DNA of 64,000 nucleotides from CADEDH01 sp047971245 (GCA_047971245.1 JBKDZN010000057.1:1-64000), one strand, 5' to 3'; shown: positions 31,800-41,228, counted from the first letter of the stretch. Made by a program: numbers and translations. Notes: generated by a model not told the origin, from the sequence alone.

Positions 31800-33032
31800 G
31801 TGCTGCAGCCTCCCCTCGCGATCGGCTTCGATGACGTCCTGGCCGCGGCGGAGGTCATCAAGGACGACGTGGTGCGCACCCCGTCGGCCCACTCCGCCAC
31901 CTTGTCGACCATGGTCGGCGCCGATGTGTGGATCAAGTTCGAGAACCTCCAGTTCACCGGTTCGTTCAAGGACCGGGGTTCAGCCCATCATCTCCGCCTG
32001 TTGACCCCCGAGCAGGCCGAGCGGGGGGTGATCACCCTGTCGGCGGGGAATCACGCCCAGGGCGTGGCCCATCATGCGTCCCGACTCGGTATCGACGCCA
32101 CGGTGGTCATGTCGACCACGGCCCCGTTCTCCAAGGTGGTGGCCACGGAGGCCCTCGGGGCCCGGGTGGTGCAGTACGGCCGCTCGTTCCATGAGGCAGC
32201 CATCAAGCTCGACGAGCTGACCGCCACCCAGCAGCTCCACTACGTGCCCCCGTACGACGATCCCGCCATCATGGCCGGCCAGGGCACGGTGGCGCTGGAG
32301 ATGCTGGCCGACGTTCCCGACCTGGACGTGCTCCTCGTGCCGGTCGGCGGTGGTGGCCTCCTGGCCGGGGTGGTCACCGCGGCGAAGGCGCTGAAGCCGT
32401 CGATCGAGGTGATCGGGGTTCAGATCGACCGGTTCGATCCGGTGGCCGCGGCCCGCGACGGTCGGCCGGAACCCGCCGCCGACGTCGACACCCTGGCCGA
32501 CGGCATCGCGGTCAAGAACCCCGGTCGGCTGACGGTGCCGATCATCAACACCCTGGCCGACGACGTGGTGGTGGTGAGCGAGGAGGCCACCGAACGGGCC
32601 ATCGGGTTGCTGCTGGAGATCGAGAAGACGGTGGCCGAGGGGGCCGGTGCCGTGGCCCTGGCCGCGGCGATGGAGGGGGCCGGCCGGTTCGCCGGTCGCC
32701 GGCTCGGCCTGGTCCTCTCCGGCGGCAACATCGATTCCCGGGTGCTCGCCTCGGTCCTGATGCGGGGCCTGGCCCGGAGTGGGCGGGTGGCGGCCATGCG
32801 GATCCTCCTCCAGGACCTCCCCGGCGAGCTGGCCCGGGTCGTCGACGCCATCGCCGGGGCCGGAGCCAACATCATCGAGATCGACCATCGGCGCTTGTTC
32901 GACCCGATCTCGGCCCGGAGCACCAACGTCGACGTCGTGGTGGAGATCCGCAATCCGGCCCACGGCCAGCTCGTGATGGAACGGATCCGGGCCATCGGCC
33001 TCGACGTGCTGAGCCTGTCGGAACGGTCCTGA
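31800..33032 (+). CDS. Threonine ammonia-lyase with C-terminal ACT domain
   Basis: A 410-residue PLP enzyme converting L-threonine to 2-oxobutanoate and ammonia (first step toward isoleucine, or catabolic). The PLP Lys is in FTGSFKDRGS near residue 57, the phosphate-binding loop is VGGGGLLAG near 185, and LSGGNIDS contacts the ring nitrogen. A single ACT domain starts about residue 330 (RILLQDLPGELARVV). That layout is the shorter, TdcB-like form often seen in actinobacteria, not the two-ACT IlvA form. Confidence 0.9.
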   Translation: MLQPPLAIGFDDVLAAAEVIKDDVVRTPSAHSATLSTMVGADVWIKFENLQFTGSFKDRGSAHHLRLLTPEQAERGVITLSAGNHAQGVAHHASRLGIDATVVMSTTAPFSKVVATEALGARVVQYGRSFHEAAIKLDELTATQQLHYVPPYDDPAIMAGQGTVALEMLADVPDLDVLLVPVGGGGLLAGVVTAAKALKPSIEVIGVQIDRFDPVAAARDGRPEPAADVDTLADGIAVKNPGRLTVPIINTLADDVVVVSEEATERAIGLLLEIEKTVAEGAGAVALAAAMEGAGRFAGRRLGLVLSGGNIDSRVLASVLMRGLARSGRVAAMRILLQDLPGELARVVDAIAGAGANIIEIDHRRLFDPISARSTNVDVVVEIRNPAHGQLVMERIRAIGLDVLSLSERS

Positions 33033-33139
33033 ACCCGTCGCACCGCTCACCCCGGCCCGCTCCGGTTCCGGGTGGCGGGAGCCGATCGGGAGCCGGGAGA
33101 TCTGGACGGTGCGGGTCGCCGTGAGCCAGGCTCCGGAGC

Positions 33140-33868
33140 ATGCCCGACCCCGACCCCGAGCCCGACATCGAGACCGGTGCCGTCCACCCGCTGGACGATC
33201 TGCAAGCCATGGCCATGCAGGCGGTACCGGTGGACGATGGTCTCGAACACGTCGAGCTGTACACGCCGAAGGGGCTGCTGACCCTGTTGTGGCACGGGTC
33301 GCGGGAGGCCGAGGCGTTCGTGGTCTGTGTGGGTGGGGCCATGGGTGGCCTCCTCGGGCCGGACGGTGGGGTCTACCACCGGTTGGGCCGGTCCCTGGCC
33401 GAGCGGGGACTGGGGGTGATCCGGGTCAGCTACCGGTGTCCCAACGACCTCGACCTGTGCGTGACCGACACCCTGGCCGCCGTGGAGCTGGCCTTCCGGC
33501 ACGGGGGCCGGCGGTTCGTCACCGTCGGCCATTCCTTCGGCGGAGCCGTTGCCGTGCGGGCCGCAGCCCACGCCGAACCGGCCCGAGCGCCCGGGGTGGT
33601 CACCCTGGCCACGCAGACGGCGGGGTGCGAACCCATCAGCGAGATGGGTGACCGGCGCTTCCTGTTCATCCACGGCACCGCCGACCAGATCCTGCCCCAT
33701 CAGGCCAGCGAGCTGGTGCGGTATCTGGCCGGGACCGGTGAGCTGGTCCTGCTCGACGGCGCCGACCACCTCCTGGCCCCGGCCGGTGCCGAGGTGACCG
33801 AACGGCTCGTGGCCTGGTTGCCCGAGACCTTGGCGGTGCCCGACGACCCGGCCCCGACATCTGACTGA
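33140..33868 (+). CDS. Alpha/beta hydrolase
   Basis: A 242-residue cytosolic alpha/beta hydrolase. The nucleophile elbow is VGHSFGG near residue 134. The acid and base are probably Asp in HGTADQILP and His in GADHLL near 215. There is a dienelactone-hydrolase-like layout (VVCVGGAMGGLLGPDGGVYHRLG after strand 1). The first 30 residues are acidic and Pro-rich. Substrate unknown. Confidence 0.82.
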   Translation: MPDPDPEPDIETGAVHPLDDLQAMAMQAVPVDDGLEHVELYTPKGLLTLLWHGSREAEAFVVCVGGAMGGLLGPDGGVYHRLGRSLAERGLGVIRVSYRCPNDLDLCVTDTLAAVELAFRHGGRRFVTVGHSFGGAVAVRAAAHAEPARAPGVVTLATQTAGCEPISEMGDRRFLFIHGTADQILPHQASELVRYLAGTGELVLLDGADHLLAPAGAEVTERLVAWLPETLAVPDDPAPTSD

Positions 33869-33956
33869 CCGCCACCGTTATCGTCGACCCCGACGCACGG
33901 TCCATCTCCCCCGGATCTGACCCTTGACCGACCCGTCGAGAAGAGGCGACCATCCC

Positions 33957-35189
33957 ATGACGACCGACCAGCTCATGACAACCGAGCCCCACACCCGGGT
34001 GGTTCGATCACCCGGTCGTTGCCGGGCTCGCCTGCTGCTCCTGGTGGCCGGGGTGGTATTGCTGCTGACCGGTTGCGTGACCCTGACCGGGGAGGTCGAC
34101 CTGGATGAGCAGGGGACCAGCTCGGGGGAGCTGGTCTACGAGATCGACCAGGACGTCGCGGCGGCCAGCGGTATCACCTCCGCCGACGATCTCACCGAAC
34201 AGATCGAAGCCGAGCAGACCGATGAGGCAACGACGATCGAGGTGGAGACGACCGACAGCACCTACCGGATCATGTTGACCTCGTCGGCCTTCCCGCCCGA
34301 CGACGTGCCCTGGTCGGTCAGCACGGCCGGCTCGATCCAGACCATCAGCCTGACCGTGGCCGAACCGTCGACCTCAGGCCGGATCGATGTCACCATCAAC
34401 ACCGCCGGCTACATCACCGAGACCGACGGCCAGTACCTGGAGCGGGTCGACGACGACACCTTGCGGATCAACGGGCCGCTCACCGAGGCCTGGTCGGTGG
34501 AGGCCACGGTCGACACCAGCCGAAGCGTCGGGGGCGTCCCCACCGGGATCCTGTGGGCGGTCGGGCTCCTGCTCGTGATCGGTTTGGGTGCGGTCGCCGC
34601 GGTCCTGCTCACCCGAGGCAGGTCGTCGGGCCGTGGCGGAGCGCCGGGTACCGGCCCGTCGTCCGGTCAGTGGGGTCAGCCGGGTCAGCCGGGTCCGGGC
34701 CAGGCCGGACGGGGTCAGGGGGGTCAGCCCGGGCAGCCGGGTCCGGGTTCGTGGGGTCAGCCCGCGCCGGGTCAGCCCGGTCCGTCCGGGCCGCCGGGTC
34801 ACGTTGCGCCCGGGCCGTGGGGCGGGGCCGCCCCCGGGCAGCCGGGTCAGCCGGGTCAGCCGGGTCCGGGGTCGTGGGGTCAGCCCGCGCCGGGCCAACC
34901 GCCGGGTCAGCCCGCGCCGGGCCAACCGCCGGGTCAGCCCGGTCCAGGTTCGTGGGGTCAGACCGCGCCGGGCCAACCGCCGGGTCAGCCCGGTCCGGGT
35001 CCGTGGGGTCAGACCGCGCCGGGCCAGCCGCCGGGTCAGCCGGGTCCGGGTCAGTGGGGTCAGACCGCGCCGGGTCAGCCGCCGGGGCAGTCGGGTCCCG
35101 GTTCGTGGGGTCAACCTGCACCGGGGCAGCCGGACGGGGTGGACAACTGGCCCTCGCCGCCTCAGGACCCACCGTCCGGCCAGGGCTGA
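33957..35189 (+). CDS. LppM-like lipoprotein with Gly-Pro-Gln repeat tail
   Basis: A 410-residue protein. Signal peptide with lipobox LTGC (Cys40), then a roughly 150-residue domain similar in layout to the LppM family (TLTGEVDLDEQGTSSGELVY). A membrane helix (about 202-222) follows, then a tail of nearly 190 residues made almost only of Gly, Pro, Gln, Ala, Ser and Trp in degenerate repeats such as GSWGQPAPGQPPGQP. If Cys40 is lipidated outside, the tail is cytosolic. Start ATG 33957 has AGAGG upstream. The family is linked to cell-envelope or host interaction in mycobacteria; the tail has no known role. Confidence 0.75.
   Translation: MTTDQLMTTEPHTRVVRSPGRCRARLLLLVAGVVLLLTGCVTLTGEVDLDEQGTSSGELVYEIDQDVAAASGITSADDLTEQIEAEQTDEATTIEVETTDSTYRIMLTSSAFPPDDVPWSVSTAGSIQTISLTVAEPSTSGRIDVTINTAGYITETDGQYLERVDDDTLRINGPLTEAWSVEATVDTSRSVGGVPTGILWAVGLLLVIGLGAVAAVLLTRGRSSGRGGAPGTGPSSGQWGQPGQPGPGQAGRGQGGQPGQPGPGSWGQPAPGQPGPSGPPGHVAPGPWGGAAPGQPGQPGQPGPGSWGQPAPGQPPGQPAPGQPPGQPGPGSWGQTAPGQPPGQPGPGPWGQTAPGQPPGQPGPGQWGQTAPGQPPGQSGPGSWGQPAPGQPDGVDNWPSPPQDPPSGQG
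34660..35150 (+). repeat. Degenerate in-frame tandem repeat (GPQ-rich)
   Basis: About eight to ten imperfect units of 30-60 nt built from GGTCAGCC, GCGCCGGGCC and CCGGGTC blocks encode the tail of the lipoprotein. Unit lengths stay in frame, and the repeats keep other frames open on both strands, which explains several false ORFs here. Confidence 0.85.
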
Positions 35190-35262
35190 GCCCGGCACTG
35201 GCGTCGGTGACCATGGCGCGGCGATGCTGGCTGCGGTCGCCGACGACGTAGGGGGAAGCATC

Positions 35263-36354
35263 ATGACCGCGGATTCCACCGGATCACCGGAACTCTGGAC
35301 CACCGGGGTGGCCTCACCCCGCCGGGTGGCCGGCCACGCGGCCGCGGCGGAGGCGGCCGGCTGGGACGGTCTCGTGGTGGTCGATTCCCAGAATCTCTCC
35401 GGTGACTGCTACGTGGCGCTGACCATGGCCGCGCAGGCCACCGAGCGGCTGCGCCTGGGTACGGGCGTGACGAATCCGGTCACCCGCCACCCGGCGGTCA
35501 CCGCGGCCGCCATCGGCAGCGTGCACGCGGTGTCGGACGGTCGTGCCGTGCTGGGGATCGGCCGGGGTGATTCGGCGCTCGCCCATCTGGGTCGGGCCCC
35601 GGCCTCGCCGGCGGCGCTCGAGCACTATGTGGCCGTCCTCCAGCGATACCTGGCCGGTGACGAGGTTCCCTTCGACGAGCTGGGGTTCGCCGAGCGAGTG
35701 GCCCCACCGGTCGACACCCTGGCCCTGGCCCACGCCCCGGACGCCAGCCGGGTGGCCTGGCTGCCCGGCCGCCGGGCCAAGGTCCCGGTGGAGGTGGCGG
35801 CCACCGGACCCAAGGTGCTGGCCGCCGCGGCCCGGACCGCCGACCGGGTCCTGCTGGCGCTCGGCGCCGACCCCGAACGGGTGGCGTGGGGGATCGACGC
35901 CGTCCGCTCTGCCCGCGCCGCGGCCGGCCTCGACCCCGACGGGATCGCCATCGGCTCCTACGTGAACGTGGTGGCCCACCCCGACCTGGCCGAGGCCCGA
36001 GCCCTGGCCCGGGGCGGCCTGTCGACCTTCGCCCGCTTCTCCGTCATGCACGGGAAGGTGGCCTCCCCGGCCGGGGACGAGGTCACCAAGGTGCTCGAAC
36101 AGGTCCACCACGACTACGACATGACCGAGCACACCCGCACCGGTTCAGCCCAGGCCGACCTCCTCACCGACGGGTTCGTCGACTCGATGGCCATCGTCGG
36201 GTCCCCCGAGCATTGCGTCGACCGTCTGTCCGCCCTGATCGACCTCGGGGTCAGCAAGCTGCTGTTCGTGGGTCCCTCGGCCGGGTCCGACCCGGCCGAA
36301 GCCGAACGGTCACGGCGCCTGGTCGAGCACGAGGTCCTCCCCGCCCTCCGCTGA
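35263..36354 (+). CDS. LLM class flavin/F420-dependent oxidoreductase
   Basis: A 363-residue luciferase-like protein similar in layout to methylenetetrahydromethanopterin-reductase-type members. Motifs include EAAGWDGLVVVDSQNL, RLRLGTGVTNPVTRHP and RAVLGIGRGDSALAHLG. Start ATG 35263 follows GGGGGAAG; a longer frame back to 34588 lies in the repeat tail of the previous gene and is artefactual. Substrate not predictable. Confidence 0.85.
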   Translation: MTADSTGSPELWTTGVASPRRVAGHAAAAEAAGWDGLVVVDSQNLSGDCYVALTMAAQATERLRLGTGVTNPVTRHPAVTAAAIGSVHAVSDGRAVLGIGRGDSALAHLGRAPASPAALEHYVAVLQRYLAGDEVPFDELGFAERVAPPVDTLALAHAPDASRVAWLPGRRAKVPVEVAATGPKVLAAAARTADRVLLALGADPERVAWGIDAVRSARAAAGLDPDGIAIGSYVNVVAHPDLAEARALARGGLSTFARFSVMHGKVASPAGDEVTKVLEQVHHDYDMTEHTRTGSAQADLLTDGFVDSMAIVGSPEHCVDRLSALIDLGVSKLLFVGPSAGSDPAEAERSRRLVEHEVLPALR

Positions 36355-36390
36355 GCGGCGACCCGGGCGAACGTGCCGGAGCGGGCCCGG

Positions 36391-37296
36391 TCAGGGGACG
36401 GATTCGAACCTCACCTGGTAGAGCACCGGCCACCGCTTCCCGGTCAGGTAGAAGGTGCCATCGGGCCCGGCCGCGATCCCGTTGAGGACGTCGTTGGTTC
36501 CCGTCAGCCCCGGGGGCACCAGGGCGGAGGCATCGATCGTGGCCGCCACCATGCCGGTGTCGGCGTCGATGGCCAGGATCGTGTCGGTGGTCCACACGTT
36601 GGCCAACACCTGATCACCGACACATTCCAGCTCATTGAGGTCGGAGACGGCCGTGCCGTCGAGGGTGACCTCGACCCGGGAACGCTCCGCCATGGTGGTC
36701 GGGTCCCGGCGGGTCAGGGTGGCCGAGCCGTCGCTCATGATCAGTTCGGGCGCCCCGTCGGCCCCGGTGGTGGCGCACAGACCCCACCCCTCGCCCTGGT
36801 AGGCGTCCGCCCGATAGTCGGGCGTCCCGTCGGGATCGGCGGCCAGGGCGCTCAACGGGGTGACCACCAGGGTCTGATCCTGCCAGGTGAGCTGGATCAC
36901 CCGCTCGTCGACGACGGTGAGACCTTCGGCGAACAGCCGGTCGTCGAGGTCGATCCGGCCCAGCGGTTCACCGGTGGCGATGTCGACCCGGCGCACGGAC
37001 GACTTTCCCCGCAGCCCGGTGCTCTCCAGCAGGGCCCCGTCATACCATTCCAACCCCTGGGTGAAGGCTTCGGGGTCGTGCGGGTACTCGGCGACCACCC
37101 GCGGCTCGTAGGCGCCGGCCAGGCGGGAGCCGTCCGGTTCGGCGACCGAGCTCGCCGGCGGCCCGATCTGCCCGGCGGTCGGCTCGTCGGCCGCCGGGTC
37201 GGTGACGGTCGCGCACCCGGCCAGGATCAGGGCGGCCGTCAGCGCTGTCGTCGCCCAGACCGGCGCTGCGGATCCGGTGGGGCCCGGGAGGGGCAT
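36391..37296 (-). CDS. Glutaminyl-peptide cyclotransferase, lipoprotein
   Basis: A 301-residue exported lipoprotein (lipobox LAGC, Cys28) with a five-bladed beta-propeller of the glutamine cyclotransferase family (plant/bacterial type). These convert N-terminal Gln to pyroglutamate. Signature FTQGLEWYDGALLESTGLRG near residue 78 is strongly conserved in the family, followed by a conserved LFAEGLTVVDE. It is divergent from the M20 hydrolase gene. Start ATG has TACCGT 8 nt upstream. Confidence 0.88.
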   Translation of the reverse strand: MPLPGPTGSAAPVWATTALTAALILAGCATVTDPAADEPTAGQIGPPASSVAEPDGSRLAGAYEPRVVAEYPHDPEAFTQGLEWYDGALLESTGLRGKSSVRRVDIATGEPLGRIDLDDRLFAEGLTVVDERVIQLTWQDQTLVVTPLSALAADPDGTPDYRADAYQGEGWGLCATTGADGAPELIMSDGSATLTRRDPTTMAERSRVEVTLDGTAVSDLNELECVGDQVLANVWTTDTILAIDADTGMVAATIDASALVPPGLTGTNDVLNGIAAGPDGTFYLTGKRWPVLYQVRFESVP

Positions 37297-37304
37297 AAAC
37301 GGCT

Positions 37305-37310
37305 ACGGTA
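37305..37310 (-). promoter_or_regulatory. -10 box of leaderless glutaminyl cyclase gene
   Basis: Minus-strand TACCGT ends 8 nt before ATG 37296. Confidence 0.5.
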
Positions 37311-37444
37311 TCGGCGCCCATGGAGGCGGCGGTCACCCCGGTCGGTCCACCCCTCGTCGCCGGGGCAGTAGCGTGACCGGTCGAGGCACCCGGGACGACG
37401 GTGCCGCACGATCGTGCGGCCTCCGGGACCGGAATGGGGGATCG

Positions 37445-38668
37445 ATGTCGACTGATCAGGCCGTACTGGCCGCTGCCACCGACCAGCTGGCCGACCTGGT
37501 GGATCTTCGGCGCCGGCTGCATCGCCGGCCCGAGGTCGGGTTGTACCTGCCGCACACCCAGCAAGCGGTGCTCGACGCCCTGGAAGCGGCCGATCTCCCG
37601 GTGGAGATCGCGGCCGGTTCCGGTGAGGTGTCATGGGTGACGGCCACCCTCACCGGCACCGCGGCACGGCCCGACGGTGACGAGCCGGTCCTGCTGCTGC
37701 GGGGGGACATGGATGCCCTGCCGATGCCGGAGGACACTGGTCTCGACTACGCCTCGACGGTGGACGGGGCCATGCACGCCTGCGGGCACGACGCCCATGT
37801 GGCCATGCTGGTGGGCGCGGCCCGGGTCCTGGCCGATCGCCGAGACGAGCTCGCCGGCACGGTCAAGTTCCTGTTCCAGCCCGGTGAGGAGGGCCACCAC
37901 GGGGCCCGCTACTGCATCAAGGAGGGGGTGCTCGACGCACCGGCCGTCACCGCCGCCTTCGCCCTCCACATCACCCCCAACCTCCCGTCGGGGGTGGTGG
38001 CCGGCCGACCGGGTCCCCTGCTGGCGTCGGCCGACGAGTTCGACGTCACCGTGGTCGGGCGGGGCGGTCACGCCTCCTCGCCCCATCTGGCCGCCGATCC
38101 CATCCCGGCCGCCGCGGAGATCGTCCTCGCCCTCCAGTCGCTCATCACCCGTGAGATCGACGCGTTCGATCCCGCGGTACTCACAGTGGCGTCGATGCGG
38201 GCCGGTACCGCCACCAACGTGATCGCCGAGACGGCCCGGCTCGAGGGCACCATCCGGGCCGTGTCCGACCGGACCCGGGACGCAGTGCATGCCGGCCTGG
38301 TCCGGGTGGCGAACCATGTGGCCGAGGCGCACGGATGTCACGCCGACGTCGACCTCGCCATCGGCTACCCGGTCACGGTCAACAACGGGGCCGAAGCGGC
38401 CCGGGCCGCGGCGGTGGTGCGCTCCCTGCTCGGTCAGCGGGCCTACCTCGAACTCCGTCAGCCGATGATGGGGGCGGAGGACTGGAGTTACGTGTTGGAA
38501 CGCGTGCCCGGCTCGATGGCGTTCCTCGGGGTGTGCCCCCCGGGTCAGGCGCCGGCCACGGCGGCGTCGGTCCATTCCAACCGGATGACCCTCGACGAGG
38601 ACGCCATGGCCATCGGCACCGCGGTGCACGCCGCCGTCGCCCTCAATCGGCTCCAGCCCGAGGGATGA
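37445..38668 (+). CDS. M20 family amidohydrolase
   Basis: A 407-residue metal-dependent hydrolase of the amidohydrolase branch (IAA-amino acid/hippurate hydrolase, AbgB-like). RRRLHRRPEVGL at the N-terminus, LRGDMDALPM and MHACGHDAH (about 112-120) and FQPGEEG supply the metal ligands and base Glu. The dimerisation domain holds GRGGHASSPH. Likely substrates are N-acyl or amide-linked amino acids. Start ATG 37445 after GGGGG; earlier in-frame codons are antisense to the neighbouring gene. Confidence 0.9.
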   Translation: MSTDQAVLAAATDQLADLVDLRRRLHRRPEVGLYLPHTQQAVLDALEAADLPVEIAAGSGEVSWVTATLTGTAARPDGDEPVLLLRGDMDALPMPEDTGLDYASTVDGAMHACGHDAHVAMLVGAARVLADRRDELAGTVKFLFQPGEEGHHGARYCIKEGVLDAPAVTAAFALHITPNLPSGVVAGRPGPLLASADEFDVTVVGRGGHASSPHLAADPIPAAAEIVLALQSLITREIDAFDPAVLTVASMRAGTATNVIAETARLEGTIRAVSDRTRDAVHAGLVRVANHVAEAHGCHADVDLAIGYPVTVNNGAEAARAAAVVRSLLGQRAYLELRQPMMGAEDWSYVLERVPGSMAFLGVCPPGQAPATAASVHSNRMTLDEDAMAIGTAVHAAVALNRLQPEG

Positions 38669-38690
38669 ACCGGAACCGAAGCGGTGGGGG

Positions 38691-39083
38691 TCAGCCCAGT
38701 AGGCGGGTTTTGGCGGCCTTGGAGCGTTCGAGGATGTGAGCGGGGATCTGGCTGGCGATACCGCCACCCCCGTCGTCGCCCGCCGCGGCCTCGACCGCCG
38801 GGGTGTCGGCCTGCTGGTCGGCCCGTTCGGCGGCTTCGGCCCGGGCCGTTTCACGGGCCTGCCATTCGTCGAGCTGGCGAGGCCGTACCAGCTCGTCCTG
38901 GGAGATCTGGCCCCGGAGTCGGCCGTCGTTGAACCGCACCCAGTAGCGGCGCCAGGCGCCGAGGCCGTTGGCCAGCCTGACCTTGCCCTGCGCGCCCGGT
39001 TCGAGATCCTCCACCGGGACGGTGGTCATCACCTTTTCTCCCGGGCGGAACGGGGTGTCGAGATCGATCGTGCTCCTGGCCAT
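38691..39083 (-). CDS. Conserved small actinobacterial protein
   Basis: A 130-residue protein. The first 60 residues look like a small beta-barrel (FRPGEKVMTTVPVEDLEPGAQGKV and WRRYWVRFNDG), the rest is an Arg/Glu/Ala helix. The last part (SQIPAHILERSKAAKTR) looks like a short conserved helix. The start at 39083 has TATCGT 7 nt upstream; the open frame upstream reaches into the divergent nptA promoter. Function unknown; could be a ribosome- or RNA-binding SH3-like protein. Confidence 0.75.
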   Translation of the reverse strand: MARSTIDLDTPFRPGEKVMTTVPVEDLEPGAQGKVRLANGLGAWRRYWVRFNDGRLRGQISQDELVRPRQLDEWQARETARAEAAERADQQADTPAVEAAAGDDGGGGIASQIPAHILERSKAAKTRLLG

Positions 39084-39090
39084 CGGCGCA

Positions 39091-39096
39091 ACGATA
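39091..39096 (-). promoter_or_regulatory. -10 box of leaderless small gene
   Basis: Minus-strand TATCGT ends 7 nt before ATG 39083. Confidence 0.6.
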
Positions 39097-39191
39097 TCCG
39101 GACTGGCACCGTGGCTGCCGCCCCACGATCGGTGCGGCAACGGTGAGCCCGCGTTTCGCCCCGGATCTTCGGTCCGGCGGCCGAGGTTGGG

Positions 39192-39197
39192 TACGGT
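39192..39197 (+). promoter_or_regulatory. -10 box of the Na/Pi symporter gene
   Basis: TACGGT ends 10 nt before ATG 39208, so the leader would be only a few bases. Confidence 0.45.
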
Positions 39198-39207
39198 CAC
39201 GGGAGCC

Positions 39208-40344
39208 ATGAGCACCCCGACCCTGACCTCCATCCGTCCGTTCCCCACCTGGCTGCGGGCCGTCCTGGTGCTGGGCCTGATCTATCTGTTCCTGGTCGGG
39301 GTCTCGTCGCTGGAGGGCGGCATCGAGGTCATGGGCAGCGACACCCAGGCCCGCCTGTTCGGCCCGGTCAGCAACCCGCTCGCCGGGCTGTTCGTGGGCC
39401 TGCTGGGCACGACCCTGGTCCAGTCGTCGTCGGCCAGCACCTCCCTCATCGTCGGTCTCGTCGCCTCCGGGGCCTTGTCGGTCGACGACGCCGTCCCCAT
39501 GATCATGGGCGCCAATCTGGGTACGACGGTGACGAACACACTCGTGTCCCTCGGCCACGTCCGGCAGTCCAACGAGTTCCAGCGGGCGTTCGCCACCGCC
39601 ACGGTCCACGACTTCTTCAACCTGTTCGCGGTGGCGATCCTGCTGCCGTTGGAACTGATCACCGGCTGGTTGTCGTCCGCCGCCACCTGGATGAGCACCC
39701 AGCTCGTCGGCTCCGGGGGCGCAACCTGGGAGAGCCCGATCAAGCGGTGGGTGAAGGGACCGGTGGGCTGGATCGAAGGGCTGGTCAGCCGGATCAGCGA
39801 CAACGACAACCTGGTCGGGGCGTTGATGGTGGCCGCGGGCTTCGTCATCGTCATCGTCTCGCTGGTACTGATCACCCGGAACATGAAGCAGCTGATCGCC
39901 CGGCAGGTCGAACGGTCGATGAACGCCATTCTCAGCCGGGGCGGGGGGCTGATCGGGATGCTCGTCGGGGTGGCGATCACGGTGGCCGTCCAGTCGTCCA
40001 GCATCACCACGTCGATCCTGATCCCGATGTCGGCCGCCGGGGTGATCACCCTCCGCAACGCCTACCCGGTCGCGCTGGGCGCCAACGTGGGCACCACCAT
40101 CACCGCCCTGCTCGCCGCCCTGGCGGCCAGTGAACCCTCCGCCCTCACCATTGCGCTGGTGCACACCCTGTTCAACGTCTCGGGCATCGTGTTGCTGTAC
40201 GGCATCCCGTTCCTCCGGCCGTTGCCGCTGCGGGCGGCCGAGCTGTTGGCCGAGGTGGCCGTTCGACAGCGGATGCTCGCGGTGGGGTATGTCCTGATGA
40301 CCTTCGTCGTCGTGCCACTCGTCGGGGTGGCCATCCTGCGTTAA
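39208..40344 (+). CDS. Na/phosphate symporter (NptA/PNaS family)
   Basis: A 378-residue membrane protein with two inverted repeats. The paired QSSSAS (near residue 71) and QSSSIT (near 262) motifs are the hallmark of the family and bind phosphate/Na. Each is followed by a GANLGTT or GANVGTT motif. No PhoU domain is fused at the C-terminus; a separate PhoU-like protein is encoded 9 bp downstream. Confidence 0.92.
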   Translation: MSTPTLTSIRPFPTWLRAVLVLGLIYLFLVGVSSLEGGIEVMGSDTQARLFGPVSNPLAGLFVGLLGTTLVQSSSASTSLIVGLVASGALSVDDAVPMIMGANLGTTVTNTLVSLGHVRQSNEFQRAFATATVHDFFNLFAVAILLPLELITGWLSSAATWMSTQLVGSGGATWESPIKRWVKGPVGWIEGLVSRISDNDNLVGALMVAAGFVIVIVSLVLITRNMKQLIARQVERSMNAILSRGGGLIGMLVGVAITVAVQSSSITTSILIPMSAAGVITLRNAYPVALGANVGTTITALLAALAASEPSALTIALVHTLFNVSGIVLLYGIPFLRPLPLRAAELLAEVAVRQRMLAVGYVLMTFVVVPLVGVAILR

Positions 40345-40353
40345 GGGGAATCC

Positions 40354-41019
40354 ATGTCCTGGTTCCGAAAAACCGAGACCGGTCTCGACCGGATCGCCCA
40401 ACAGACCGTGGCGATGCTGGGCGACGCCCGTCACTCGTTCGACCTGGCGTCCACCGCGGTGCTGTCGGGGGCCGATCCGGCCACGATCGGTCACGACATC
40501 GAGGCCACCGACGCCCGGATCAACGAGACCGAGCTCCAGCTCCGCTCCGAACTCGTGGTCCACGTGGCGGTGCGGGGCAATGCCGACATCGGTGCGGTGC
40601 TGGGCTACATGCTGCTCATCAAGAAGGTGGAGCGCATCGGCGACCAGGCCAAGAACATCTTCGACCTGGCCTCGGAGGGAGTCTCGCTGGCCGGGGCGGA
40701 AGACCTCGACGAGTTCCTGGCCCGGCGGGACGAGATCTCCCGGATGTATGTGGAAGCTGCCGAGCTGCTCGCCAACGAGGACGAGGAACGAGCCCGAGCA
40801 TTCCTGGCTCGCACCGCGGTCATCAACGAGGAATGCGCAGTCCTGATCGCTGACCTCATGCGCTCGGAACGACCGGGCTCCTGGGCGGTTCCCCGGGCCA
40901 TGCTGTACCGGTACTGGAAGCGGATCGTGGCCAACCTGGCCGGTATCACCACCGCCGCCATCGAGCCGTTCCAGACCATGGATTACCTGGAGCACGGCGC
41001 GGTGGACATCGACGATTGA
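40354..41019 (+). CDS. PhoU-like protein
   Basis: A 221-residue all-helical PhoU-domain protein. ERIGDQAKNIFDLA near residue 94 is the conserved PhoU helix with metal-binding acidic residues, repeated as a weaker copy in the second half. It is co-transcribed with the symporter and probably gates it or senses phosphate status. AAGGGG precedes the ATG. Confidence 0.88.
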   Translation: MSWFRKTETGLDRIAQQTVAMLGDARHSFDLASTAVLSGADPATIGHDIEATDARINETELQLRSELVVHVAVRGNADIGAVLGYMLLIKKVERIGDQAKNIFDLASEGVSLAGAEDLDEFLARRDEISRMYVEAAELLANEDEERARAFLARTAVINEECAVLIADLMRSERPGSWAVPRAMLYRYWKRIVANLAGITTAAIEPFQTMDYLEHGAVDIDD

Positions 41020-41228
41020 GGCCGCCCGTCGTCGGGACGAGTCGGTCGCCGGGGTTCAGGGTTGGGGACGGATGATCACGGGGTGTGACGAGGATCGGTG
41101 CAGAATCCTGAACGCGTCGCCCTCGCGTGCTGGTCCCTCTCAGCTCAGATAGGACGGGCCATAGGCCCGCCAGGGATCACTCGAACGGAGTGTGGAGGCG
41201 TTGCGTTCGAGGAAGCCTTGTTGCCTTG
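41020..41228. other. Intergenic region after phoU-like gene
   Basis: 209 bp with no credible gene. It holds two short hairpins: CGGGCC-ATA-GGCCCG at 41155-41169 and CACTC-GAACG-GAGTG at 41178-41192. They may end transcription of the convergent units. It marks the left edge of the island at 41.2-43.7 kb. Confidence 0.5.

Noticed and set aside
34660..35150. CRISPR array
   Set aside because: Repeats are degenerate, coding, and lack unique spacers of constant length.
34553..35251. Open frames on both strands in the repeat tail
   Set aside because: Products of the in-frame GPQ repeats; only the lipoprotein frame has a start, signal peptide and domain.
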